Positions 9,271 to 17,034 of a DNA stretch of 64,000 bases are shown in pieces. The notes below the pieces were generated by a model. It saw only the letters and a list, made by a program, of their open reading frames with translations. It was not told the DNA's origin and ran no database searches. Positions within the stretch are counted from its first letter, which is position 1. Each line of letters begins with the position of its first letter. The DNA lies in the NCBI GenBank assembly GCA_009379955.1, contig WHST01000003.1, positions 50,326-114,325 on the forward strand. Direction: 5' to 3'. The translations under genes were made by a program, and so were the position numbers. This stretch comes from Streptosporangiales bacterium. GTDB lineage: Bacteria > Actinomycetota > Actinomycetes > Streptosporangiales > WHST01.

Positions 9271-10262
9271 CCGCGCGCGCCGGCCACCGCCTCGTCCGCG
9301 CGATCGGTGGACAGAACCTGAGCCTGTTGATCGCGCTCGGCCTGCTGATCGCCGTGATCGGCGTGCAACGACCGAACTTCTTCCTGCTCACCAACATGAT
9401 CAGCATCGGCGTGTCGGTCGCGCTGCTCGGCCTGGTGTCGCTCGCGCAGACCGTCACCATCCTGTCGGGCGGCCTCGACATCTCCATCGGCGCCGTCGTC
9501 GGCCTCGCCTCCGTGACCGCGGCGATCGGCGCGGCGACCGGCACCGCGTACGGCGTCGCGATCGGGCTGGTCACCGGACTCGCTGCGGGCCTGGTCAACG
9601 GGTTGCTCATCCTCGTCGGCAGGGTCAACCCGATCATCACGACGCTGGCCACGTTCTCGGCCTTCCAGGGCCTGACGTTCATCGCCGCGCGCGGTGAGGC
9701 GATCGGCGTCGCCGACGCGGCCTTCCTCTGGCTGGGCAGCGGGCGCATCCTCGGCATCCCCTTCCCGTTGCTCGTGCTCGTCGCCGGCGCGGTCGCGTTC
9801 CACGTGCTGCTCACGTACACCGACATCGGCCGCGGTGTCTACGCGATGGGTGGCAACCCGGCCGCGGCACGGCTCGCGGGCATCCGCCTGCCGCGCTACA
9901 CCCTCGCCATCTACGCGCTCGCCGGGCTCGTCGCGGGACTCGCCGGCGTGCTGCTCACGGCGCGGTCGGGCGCGGGTGTCGCCGACTCCGGCGCACCCAA
10001 CCTGTCGCTGCAGTCGATCACCGCCGCGCTGCTCGGCGGCTGCGCGCTGTCCGGCGGGCGCGGCAGCGTCGCCGGCACCGTTCTCGGTGTCGCGCTGCTC
10101 GGCGTGCTGCAGAACGGCCTGGTGCTGCTCAACGTGCCGCAGTTCTACCAGCTCGTCGCGCAGGGCTGCCTGCTCGTGTTCGCCGTGATGATCCAGGAGT
10201 ACCGGGGGTTCCGTCCGCTGCGCCGGCTGCGCGGCCCGTCCACCACACCGGAGGAGGCGTGA
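9267..10262 (+). CDS. Sugar ABC transporter permease (AraH/RbsC type)
   Basis: 331 residues, about 8-10 membrane helices, with the GGLDISIGAVVGL motif near residue 70 and ALLGGCALSGGRGSVAGTVLG near the C-terminus, both hallmarks of CUT2 sugar permeases. GTGA overlap with the ATPase gene indicates translational coupling. Together with the two preceding genes it forms a complete importer. Confidence 0.9.
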   Translation: MTARAGHRLVRAIGGQNLSLLIALGLLIAVIGVQRPNFFLLTNMISIGVSVALLGLVSLAQTVTILSGGLDISIGAVVGLASVTAAIGAATGTAYGVAIGLVTGLAAGLVNGLLILVGRVNPIITTLATFSAFQGLTFIAARGEAIGVADAAFLWLGSGRILGIPFPLLVLVAGAVAFHVLLTYTDIGRGVYAMGGNPAAARLAGIRLPRYTLAIYALAGLVAGLAGVLLTARSGAGVADSGAPNLSLQSITAALLGGCALSGGRGSVAGTVLGVALLGVLQNGLVLLNVPQFYQLVAQGCLLVFAVMIQEYRGFRPLRRLRGPSTTPEEA

Positions 10263-10263
10263 C

Positions 10264-12423
10264 ATGCGCGCACGTACCGTACTGACCGCGATCGTCACTG
10301 CCCTGTTTCTCGCATTGCCGGCGACCCTCGTCCCGTCCGCCGCGTCCGCCGAGCCGGCCACGACGGGCGCCGTCGTGCCGATCGACTGGTCGGCGTTCCG
10401 GTCGGCGCCGCGCGACGCGGAGGCGCGGCTGACGGCGGCGATCCTGAACAGCGCGGCGAAGTACGCCCTGACCGTCTGGTACCCCGACACGTACGGCGAC
10501 CAGACCGGCGACGTGCTCGACCTCGGTGGCATCGCCGAGCCGAACATCCGCCCGCCCGCCGGTGAGGCGTTCGCGCTCGCGGTCGCGCTGCGGACCGGTG
10601 CGTACGACCCAGACGCCACCGGGGTGAGCGAGGCCGACTCACGCGACGTGGCGACTCGTCTCACCGCGTCGGTGGCCGCCGGGCACGTCGCGAACGGCGC
10701 GGGCGGCTGGGGCGACGACTGGCAGACCGCGCTGTGGGCGTACTACGCGGGCTATGCCGGCTGGCTGCTCTGGGACGACCTCACCGCCGGGCAGCGGGCC
10801 CAGGTGACGGCGATGGTCGTGCACGAGGCGGACCGGTTCCAGACGTACCAGGTGCCGTACTACCGCGACGCGGACGGCACGGTGTTGACCCCGGGCGACA
10901 GCAAGGCCGAGGAGAACGCCTGGAACGCCGACCTGCTGCAGCTCGCGACCGCGATGATGCCGGGACACCCGCACTGGCCGGCCTGGATGAGCAAGAACCT
11001 CGAGCTGATGCTCTCGGCGTTCGCACGCCCGTCCGACGTCGAGCGCAGCACGGTGGTCAACGGGCGCCCCGTACGCGACTGGCTCGACGGCTCGAACATC
11101 GCCGAGGACGGCACGCTCGTCAACCACGGCTTCATCCACCCCGACTACATGGCCACGGTCGCGGAGAACACCGGCGCCCCGCTCACGTACGCGCTCGCCG
11201 GGCAGCCGACGCCGAGGGCGGCGTTCTGGAACGCCGACCTCGTGTACGACTCGCTGGTCGACGTCGACTTCCCGAGCCCGCCGTACCGCGAGCCGGGCGG
11301 CACCGTCTACACGCGGAGCCCGGCCGGCACGGCGAGTCCCGGCGTCTACTACCCGCAGGGCAACGACTGGGGCACCTCGCGGCGCATGCACTTCGCGCTC
11401 GTCGACACCCAGGCCGACCTGTTCGGCTTCGACGACGACGCGAGCGTGCCGGCGGCCGGCTGGGCCCACGAGCACGCCGCGACCGTGCGGTCCATGCAGC
11501 AGCGGTTCGACGACGGGCGGACGTACGGCGAGGCGGCGGAGGACACGTACGCGGGCCGCGAGCAGTGGGTGGCCTTCATGGCGGCGGCGACGTACCTCAC
11601 CCGCTGGGTCGCGCACCAGGGCCCGGTGGACGTCACGAACCGTCCGTATCCGCGTCCCGCCGAGCTGACGCTCACCGGCCCCGACCTAGTCGAGGCAGGC
11701 GCGTCCGGCACCGTCGACGCGCATGTGCGCAACACCGACCGCGCCGCGATCCGCGACGTCACCGCGCGTCTCGCGGTGCCGGCCGGCTGGTCCGCGCGGG
11801 CCGACGGCGCGACGTGGTGGCGGATGCTGCGCGGAGGTGCGTCGGCCACGGCGGCCTGGCGCGTGCGCGCCCCGCGCGACGCGGAGCCCGGTACGTACAC
11901 GCTCGCGGCCACGGTCTCGTACCGGCAGGGCGCGCGACGCGTCGAGGTACCGACCGACCTACGGGTCGACGTCCCACCGCCCGCTCCCACGGGCGACACG
12001 TGGGTGTCCGACCTCACCTGGATGCGCGCGTCGAACGGATACGGACCGGCGCTCCTCGACCGCAACTACTACGGCGACCCGCTGGTGGTCGACGGCACGA
12101 CACACGCCAAGGGACTCTGGACCAACGCACCGGCCTCGCTCACGTACCATCTCGGCGGCCGTTGCACCCGGCTCACCGCCGACCTCGGCATTGACGACTC
12201 GATGCGCGCACACGGGGACGACAGGGGTTCGGTTGTCTACCGCGTGCTCGTCGACGGGACGGCGGCGTACACCAGCCCACGTCTCACCGGCAGCGCGCCC
12301 GCGACTCCCCTCGCGGTCGACGTGAGCGGCGCGCGGCTCGTCGAGCTGGTGGTCGACGACGGCGGGGACGGCAAGAGCTACGACCACGCGGACTGGGCCG
12401 GCGCCCGGCTCGCCTGCGGATAG
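10264..12423 (+). CDS. Large secreted protein with NEW3-like and NPCBM carbohydrate-binding domains
   Basis: 719 residues starting one base after the permease stop. A Sec signal peptide covers about residues 1-29 (cleavage near ASA-EP). Residues ~40-450 are rich in Trp, Tyr and acidic residues in helical repeats and resemble an alpha/alpha-toroid catalytic domain of polysaccharide lyases or glycosidases, but I cannot name a family. Residues ~465-570 look like a NEW3-type beta-sandwich. The C-terminal ~145 residues match NPCBM modules (HAKGLWTNAPASLTYHLGG, DLGIDDS, YRVLVDG). It probably acts outside the cell to bind and release the sugar imported by the adjacent transporter. Catalytic activity is inference. 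Confidence 0.65.
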   Translation: MRARTVLTAIVTALFLALPATLVPSAASAEPATTGAVVPIDWSAFRSAPRDAEARLTAAILNSAAKYALTVWYPDTYGDQTGDVLDLGGIAEPNIRPPAGEAFALAVALRTGAYDPDATGVSEADSRDVATRLTASVAAGHVANGAGGWGDDWQTALWAYYAGYAGWLLWDDLTAGQRAQVTAMVVHEADRFQTYQVPYYRDADGTVLTPGDSKAEENAWNADLLQLATAMMPGHPHWPAWMSKNLELMLSAFARPSDVERSTVVNGRPVRDWLDGSNIAEDGTLVNHGFIHPDYMATVAENTGAPLTYALAGQPTPRAAFWNADLVYDSLVDVDFPSPPYREPGGTVYTRSPAGTASPGVYYPQGNDWGTSRRMHFALVDTQADLFGFDDDASVPAAGWAHEHAATVRSMQQRFDDGRTYGEAAEDTYAGREQWVAFMAAATYLTRWVAHQGPVDVTNRPYPRPAELTLTGPDLVEAGASGTVDAHVRNTDRAAIRDVTARLAVPAGWSARADGATWWRMLRGGASATAAWRVRAPRDAEPGTYTLAATVSYRQGARRVEVPTDLRVDVPPPAPTGDTWVSDLTWMRASNGYGPALLDRNYYGDPLVVDGTTHAKGLWTNAPASLTYHLGGRCTRLTADLGIDDSMRAHGDDRGSVVYRVLVDGTAAYTSPRLTGSAPATPLAVDVSGARLVELVVDDGGDGKSYDHADWAGARLACG

Positions 12424-12431
12424 GAGGCGCG

Positions 12432-13553
12432 GTGTCCGGCGACGACGTCGTACGCGAGCTGACGTGGACCCAGGTGAGCGTGCCGCTCGACCGACCGCTG
12501 CAGTCGGGGGCGCTGGTCATCGAGGCACGCGCGTACTGCTGCGTCCGCGCCGTGCTCGGCGACGGCGCGACCGGGGAGGCGTTCGTGCTCACCCGCGGCC
12601 TCGACGTCGCGCGCGCCCTCGACACGCTGGTCACGCCGCGCGTGGTCGGCCACCCGTACGACGACCTCGAGCGGCGCCTCCGCGTGGGCCTGCGCAACGT
12701 CGGCTGGGACGGGCCGATCTCGCGTGCGGTGTCCGCGGTGTCGCTCGCCTGCTTCGACGCCCGCGCGCGCGGCGCGGGCGTGCCGGCGTGGCGGCTGCTC
12801 GCCGACACACCGCCCGCCGCGCCCGAGGGCATCGCCGTGATCGGCTACACGCCGGTCGGCGAGGAGCCCGACGAGGTCGGCGAGGCCGAACGCGCGGCCG
12901 CGTCCGGGGCGCGCTGCGTCAAGCTGATGGGTGGGTTCGCCTCGGCGGAGACCGACCTCGCGCGCGTGGCGGCGGTGCGCAAAGCGCTGGGCGAGGACTG
13001 CCGGGTCGCGTTGGACGTCAACGGCGCCTGGCCCGCCGACCTGGCGCTCGACCTGCTCCCCCGGCTCGCCGGCGAGCTCGCGTTCGTCGAGGAGCCGTGG
13101 TCGTACGAGCTCGGCCTCGCGACGTTCGACCGGCTCGGCGACGGGGCCCGGCCGGGCCTCGCGTTCGGTGAGGTCTCGGCGTCGACGATCGAGCTGGAGG
13201 CACTGGCCGCGACGGGACGGGTCGACCATCTGCGGCCGGACGCGACGCTGGTCGGCGGGCCGCAGACGTTCGCCCGGCTGCTCGGCCGGATCTCCGGGGT
13301 GTCGGTGATGCCGCACTTCTGGCCCGAGGTGCACCGGCACCTGCTGGCGCCGTTCACCGGGACCACGTACCTGGAGTACGCGCCCGCCGGCGCCGGTGGC
13401 TTCGGCCTCGACCGGTTCGTCGACGGGCTCGCGACGCTCGTCGACGGCCGGATCCCCGCACCCGACACACCGGGCTTCGGCTACCGGCTCGACTGGGACG
13501 AGCTCACGCGGCTCGCCGACGTCGCGCCCGAGACCAGGAAGGACACTGCATGA
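12432..13553 (+). CDS. Mandelate racemase/muconate lactonizing enolase-superfamily enzyme, probable sugar-acid dehydratase
   Basis: 373 residues, GTG start after GGAGG. It has the capping domain plus (beta/alpha)7-beta barrel of the enolase superfamily. Visible catalytic elements are Lys164 (VKLMGG), metal ligands Asp195 (ALDVNGAW), Glu220/221 (FVEEPW) and Glu247 (FGEVS), then Asp270 (RPDATLVGG) and general-acid His295 (MPHFWPEVH). With an aldose epimerase, SDRs and lactonase in the same operon, dehydration of an aldonic acid to a 2-keto-3-deoxy acid is the likely reaction. Confidence 0.8.
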   Translation: MSGDDVVRELTWTQVSVPLDRPLQSGALVIEARAYCCVRAVLGDGATGEAFVLTRGLDVARALDTLVTPRVVGHPYDDLERRLRVGLRNVGWDGPISRAVSAVSLACFDARARGAGVPAWRLLADTPPAAPEGIAVIGYTPVGEEPDEVGEAERAAASGARCVKLMGGFASAETDLARVAAVRKALGEDCRVALDVNGAWPADLALDLLPRLAGELAFVEEPWSYELGLATFDRLGDGARPGLAFGEVSASTIELEALAATGRVDHLRPDATLVGGPQTFARLLGRISGVSVMPHFWPEVHRHLLAPFTGTTYLEYAPAGAGGFGLDRFVDGLATLVDGRIPAPDTPGFGYRLDWDELTRLADVAPETRKDTA

Positions 13554-14272
13554 GCACTCTTGTCGTGACCGGCGGCGCCAAGGGCATCGGACGCGGCGTG
13601 GCCGAGGCGTACGCGAACGACGGCTGGTCGGTGGTCATCGCGGATGCCGACGCCGGCGCCGCGGCGGCGACCGCCGCGGAGCTCGGTACCGCGCACATCG
13701 TCGTCGACGTGACCGACCGGGCGGCGCTCGTCGCCGCCTTCGCGGAGGTGGCGGCCGGCAACGGGGGGATCGACGCGCTCGTCACGTGCGCCGGGATCAC
13801 CCGCGTCGGGCCGTCGGCCGAGCAGTCGGCCGCCGACTGGGAGGCGGTCATCGGCATCGACCTCACCGGCACGTTCTACTCGTGCCAGGCCGCGTTCCCC
13901 CACCTCGGCGACGGCGGGGCGATCGTCACGGTCGCCTCGATCGCCGCGTTCCGCGGGATGGCCGAACGCGCGGCGTACTGCGCGGCCAAGGCCGGCGTCG
14001 TCGCGGTCACCCGCACCCTGGCGACCGAGTGGGCGCGGCACGGGATCCGGGTGAACTCGGTCGCCCCCGGCTGGGTCGACACGCCGTTCCTCCGCGACGC
14101 CGCCGCGAAGGGCTACGTCGACCTCGACGAGCTCGCCAAGCGCCCGCCGATGGGGCGCATCGCCACCGTCGCCGAGATCGTGGGTTCCGTGCGCTTCCTG
14201 CTGTCGGGCGACGCCGGGCTCGTCACGGGACAGACGCTCGCCGTCGACGGCGGCTGGGTCAACGCCGGCTAG
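13550..14272 (+). CDS. Short-chain dehydrogenase/reductase
   Basis: 240-residue classical SDR with TGGAKGIG (residues 7-14), TCAG instead of the usual NNAG (79-82), Ser130 and Tyr143-x3-Lys147. ATGA overlap with the dehydratase gene. As the second SDR of the operon it could oxidise a 2-keto-3-deoxy acid, as in diketo-hydrolase routes for deoxyhexoses and pentoses; that is inference. Confidence 0.85.
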   Translation: MSTLVVTGGAKGIGRGVAEAYANDGWSVVIADADAGAAAATAAELGTAHIVVDVTDRAALVAAFAEVAAGNGGIDALVTCAGITRVGPSAEQSAADWEAVIGIDLTGTFYSCQAAFPHLGDGGAIVTVASIAAFRGMAERAAYCAAKAGVVAVTRTLATEWARHGIRVNSVAPGWVDTPFLRDAAAKGYVDLDELAKRPPMGRIATVAEIVGSVRFLLSGDAGLVTGQTLAVDGGWVNAG

Positions 14273-14292
14273 GAACAAGCGAAGGGAGCACC

Positions 14293-15156
14293 ATGACCGC
14301 ACGACAGCTCGCCAAGGGTCTCGCCTGGCCTGAAGGGCCTGCCGTCCTGCCGGACGGCTCGGTCGCGTTCGTCGAGACGTACGCGAGCCACCTCGGCTGC
14401 TGGTCGCCGACCGACGGCTACCGGGTGCTCGCCGACACCGGCGGCGGACCGAACGCCGTCCAGCTGGGCTCCGACGGGTACCTGTACTGCTGCCAGAACG
14501 GCGGCGTCGTGGGGCCGTGGCGCGCCGAGGAGATGCGGCCACCGTCGATCCAGCGCGTGTCGCTCGACGGCGACGTCGAGATCGTGGCCACCGAGATCGA
14601 CGGGCTCGCCCTGCGCGCGCCGAACGACCTCGCGTTCGGCGCCGACGGCAGGCTGTACTTCACCGACCCCGGCGGTTCGTACGACCCGGAGAACCGGCCC
14701 GACCCCGGCCGGATCTTCGCGCTCGCCAAGGACGGCACGGGCGAGCTGGTCGCCGAGCTGCCGCACGTCTATCCGAACGGCATCGTCGTCGAGGCCGACG
14801 GCGCGGTCGTCTGGGTGGAGTCGTACACCCGCGCCGTGCGCCGTCGTGCGCTCGACGGGACGGTCACCGAGGTCGCCGTGCTCGCCGAGGGCCACGTGCC
14901 CGACGGGCTGGCCGTCGCGGGCAACGGTGACCTGTACGTCACCACCGTGACGTCGGGCGGAATCGACGTGCTGGGGTCGGACGGGACGGCTCGCGCGTTC
15001 GTCCCGACCGGCGCCGTGCCCACCAACTGCTGCTTCGACGGCACCACCCTGTACGTCACCGACGGCGGCCGCCCGGGCGAGACCGCCGACGCCGGCCACG
15101 GCGGCGTGCTCTGGGCCCTGGACGCCCCGACGCCCGGCCTCCCGCTGTTCGCCTGA
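14293..15156 (+). CDS. SMP-30/gluconolactonase family lactonase
   Basis: 287 residues with six-bladed propeller repeats. Expected metal ligands are visible: Glu in AWPEGPAV (residue 14), Asn in APNDLAFG, Asn in YPNGIVVE and Asp in VPDGLAVAG. ATG follows GAAGGGAG. Last gene of the operon, followed by a double hairpin. It would open the aldonolactone made by the dehydrogenase to give the substrate of the enolase-superfamily dehydratase. Confidence 0.85.
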   Translation: MTARQLAKGLAWPEGPAVLPDGSVAFVETYASHLGCWSPTDGYRVLADTGGGPNAVQLGSDGYLYCCQNGGVVGPWRAEEMRPPSIQRVSLDGDVEIVATEIDGLALRAPNDLAFGADGRLYFTDPGGSYDPENRPDPGRIFALAKDGTGELVAELPHVYPNGIVVEADGAVVWVESYTRAVRRRALDGTVTEVAVLAEGHVPDGLAVAGNGDLYVTTVTSGGIDVLGSDGTARAFVPTGAVPTNCCFDGTTLYVTDGGRPGETADAGHGGVLWALDAPTPGLPLFA

Positions 15157-15179
15157 CCGGCGCACGCGGGTGGGTTCCC

Positions 15180-15238
15180 GTTGATCACGTTGACGTGATC
15201 AACGGTGACTTCACCTCGTGCCGGGACGAGGTGAAGTC
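15180..15238. terminator. Double-hairpin terminator/repeat, copy A
   Basis: First hairpin: 11-bp perfect stem with a 2-nt loop (15180-15190 / 15193-15203, GTTGATCACGT arm). Second hairpin: 13-bp perfect stem with a 6-nt loop (15207-15219 / 15226-15238, GACTTCACCTCGT arm). It sits between the convergent sugar operon and the SixA-like gene and probably terminates both. The same pair occurs in inverted orientation at 55587-55645. Confidence 0.75.
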
Positions 15239-15264
15239 CACGTCGGCGAGGTGCAGCTAGTGTC

Positions 15265-15783
15265 CTAGCCGCGAGGAACGGCGACCTCGACGAGGGTGGC
15301 GACGCGCGGGCCGAGCGCCGACCACGCGCCCGGCACGGTCAGCACCGCGATCGCGGACGTGGGGAACTTCGCCTCGACGCGTTCTCCGGCGTCGCCGACC
15401 GCGCCGCCGGCCAGCGTCACGACCAGGTCCTCGAGTCCGGGGTTGTGCCCCACCAGCACCAACGTGCCGACGTCGTCCGGTGTCGCCCGGACCAGGTCGA
15501 CGAGGGTGGGCACGTCCGCGAGGTACAGGCGCCGCTCGTACGTGACCGGCGGCGTCGCCGACAGCACGTCCGCCGCACCCCGCCAGGTGTGCCTGGCCCG
15601 CACCGCCGTCGAGCACAGGACGGTGTCGGGGGTCCAGCCCGCGGCGTCCAGCCACCGGCCGGCGGCGGAGGCGTCGCGCTCGCCACGCGGCGCCAGCGGA
15701 CGGTCGTGGTCGTCGATGTCGGTGGGACGTGCGGACTTGGCGTGCCGGAAGACGACGAGGCGTCTGGTCGATTCGGCGGTCAT
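15265..15783 (-). CDS. SixA-like histidine phosphatase
   Basis: 172 residues. The RHG-type signature is FRHAKS near the N-terminus, with GERDA, LCSTAVRARHT and the C-terminal VGHNPGLEDL supplying the second catalytic His. Length and motifs match the SixA branch of histidine phosphatases, which dephosphorylate phosphohistidine or small phosphoesters in the cytoplasm. ATG at 15783 is chosen because longer forms would run into the divergent hydrolase gene, whose start is only 24 bp away. Confidence 0.85.
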   Translation of the reverse strand: MTAESTRRLVVFRHAKSARPTDIDDHDRPLAPRGERDASAAGRWLDAAGWTPDTVLCSTAVRARHTWRGAADVLSATPPVTYERRLYLADVPTLVDLVRATPDDVGTLVLVGHNPGLEDLVVTLAGGAVGDAGERVEAKFPTSAIAVLTVPGAWSALGPRVATLVEVAVPRG

Positions 15784-15807
15784 GATACCCACGATAGGTT
15801 CGTGGGC

Positions 15808-16551
15808 ATGGACGATGCGATGCAGGCGGGAACCGTACGGATCGAGGGACACGGCGGCGACGAGATCGAGGCGTATCTCGCGAGACCGCTGACACCTGGC
15901 TCGTACGGCGGTGTCGTGGTCATCCATCACCTGCCTGGCTACGACGCCGCGGCCAAGGAGATCGTCAGGAGGTTCGCCGTGAACGGCTACCTCGCGATCT
16001 GCCCCAACCTCTACACCCGCGAGGCGCCCGGCGCCGACCCCGACGACGCCGCCGCCACGGCACGCGCTGCCGGTGGCGTGCCCGACGACCGGTTGGTCGG
16101 CGACGTCGGCGGCGCTGCCACGTACCTGCGTTCGCTCGAGTCGTCGAACGGCAGGGCCGGCGTCATCGGCTACTGCTCCGGCGGCCGGCAGTCGTTCCTC
16201 GCCGCGTGCTCGCTCGACCTCGACGCGGCCGTCGACTGCTACGGCGCCTTCGTCGTCGGCTCGCCTCCCGAGGGCCACCCGCTCCAGGTCGTGCCCGTCA
16301 TCGACAAGGCCCCCGACCTGTCCTGCCCGCTGCTCGGGCTCTTCGGCGCCGACGACAAGTTCCCCTCCCCCGACGACGTCGCGGAGATCGAGCGGGAGCT
16401 GACCAGGCTCGGCAAGACGTTCGAGTTCCACTCCTACGACGACGCGGGTCACGCGTTCTTCGCCGTCGACCGGCCGAGCTACCGACCGCACGCGGCGAAC
16501 GACGGCTGGGAGCGCGTCTTCACCTGGTTCGACCGCTACCTGTCCGCCTGA
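15808..16551 (+). CDS. Dienelactone hydrolase family alpha/beta-hydrolase
   Basis: 247 residues. The nucleophile is Cys123 in GYCSGG, with Asp in FGADDKFPS and His in DAGHAFF, the Cys-Asp-His triad of dienelactone hydrolases, which open lactone rings or act on small esters. Divergent from the SixA-like gene with an extremely short shared promoter. GTG at 15802 is an alternative start. Substrate not evident. Confidence 0.85.
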   Translation: MDDAMQAGTVRIEGHGGDEIEAYLARPLTPGSYGGVVVIHHLPGYDAAAKEIVRRFAVNGYLAICPNLYTREAPGADPDDAAATARAAGGVPDDRLVGDVGGAATYLRSLESSNGRAGVIGYCSGGRQSFLAACSLDLDAAVDCYGAFVVGSPPEGHPLQVVPVIDKAPDLSCPLLGLFGADDKFPSPDDVAEIERELTRLGKTFEFHSYDDAGHAFFAVDRPSYRPHAANDGWERVFTWFDRYLSA

Positions 16552-16564
16552 GGGGAGTCCCGAC

Positions 16565-16840
16565 ATGTGCACGTACCTCACCGAGAAGTTCCAGGTCGAC
16601 GGCAGCGGCAAGGGCGCGACCGGGTGGTTCGGCCTCACCGAGGCGATGGTCTACGTCGACCACCCCGTCCACGCGCAGTACGGCCACACGGTGAACATCG
16701 ACTTCACCGCCCCCGGTCGCGGACCGTCCGCGCGGGTGGCCGTGGAGCTCACCGAGGAGGCCGCGCTGGCGCTCGCCGACGCCATCAGGACCGCGGTCGC
16801 CACCGCGCCGCCCGGCCTCGCGTCGGCCGACCAGCGCTGA
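16565..16840 (+). CDS. Small conserved protein (possibly DUF6295)
   Basis: 91 residues starting at ATG after AGGGGAG, 13 bp downstream of the hydrolase stop, so probably co-transcribed with it. It begins MCTYLTEKF and has a mixed beta/helix pattern with no signal or membrane segment. It resembles actinobacterial DUF6295 proteins as I remember them. Function unknown. Confidence 0.65.
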   Translation: MCTYLTEKFQVDGSGKGATGWFGLTEAMVYVDHPVHAQYGHTVNIDFTAPGRGPSARVAVELTEEAALALADAIRTAVATAPPGLASADQR

Positions 16841-16897
16841 CGAACGCCGGGGAAATGACCGCGAGGTCACCGTGGGTCCTCTGCTACCGTGACCGGC

Positions 16898-16948
16898 ATG
16901 AAGCGCGCTGATGTGACGACGACGCCGGAGAGTGTCCCGGCGCGCTGA
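16898..16948 (+). CDS. Threonine leader peptide upstream of thrS
   Basis: A 16-codon ORF, MKRADVTTTPESVPAR then TGA, lies about 90 bp before the ThrRS gene. It holds three consecutive Thr codons (ACG x3, 16916-16924). A 6-bp hairpin (16923-16928 / 16937-16942) starts at the last Thr codon, and 16902-16908 can pair with 16940-16946. This is the layout of a classical attenuation leader: slow translation at Thr codons would alter the downstream fold. Not proven by sequence alone. Confidence 0.65.
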   Translation: MKRADVTTTPESVPAR

Positions 16949-16961
16949 CAGCTGTCTTGAT

Positions 16962-16995
16962 CCGAAGCCCCGGGGCGAGTGCCCCGGGGCTTCGG
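16962..16995 (+). terminator. Attenuator-like hairpin in the thrS leader
   Basis: A perfect 15-bp stem (16962-16976 / 16981-16995) closes a GAGT tetraloop, 13 bases after the leader-peptide stop and 39 bases before the thrS start. There is no long T-tract, as is common in actinomycetes. Position and strength fit a transcription attenuator. Confidence 0.7.
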
Positions 16996-17034
16996 CTTGC
17001 GGTTCACTCGTCCGACGACCGCAAGGAGACCACC

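Noticed and set aside
16841..17034. T-box riboswitch upstream of thrS
   Set aside because: No T-box core sequence or specifier loop is visible; the leader peptide plus terminator-like stem explains the region better.
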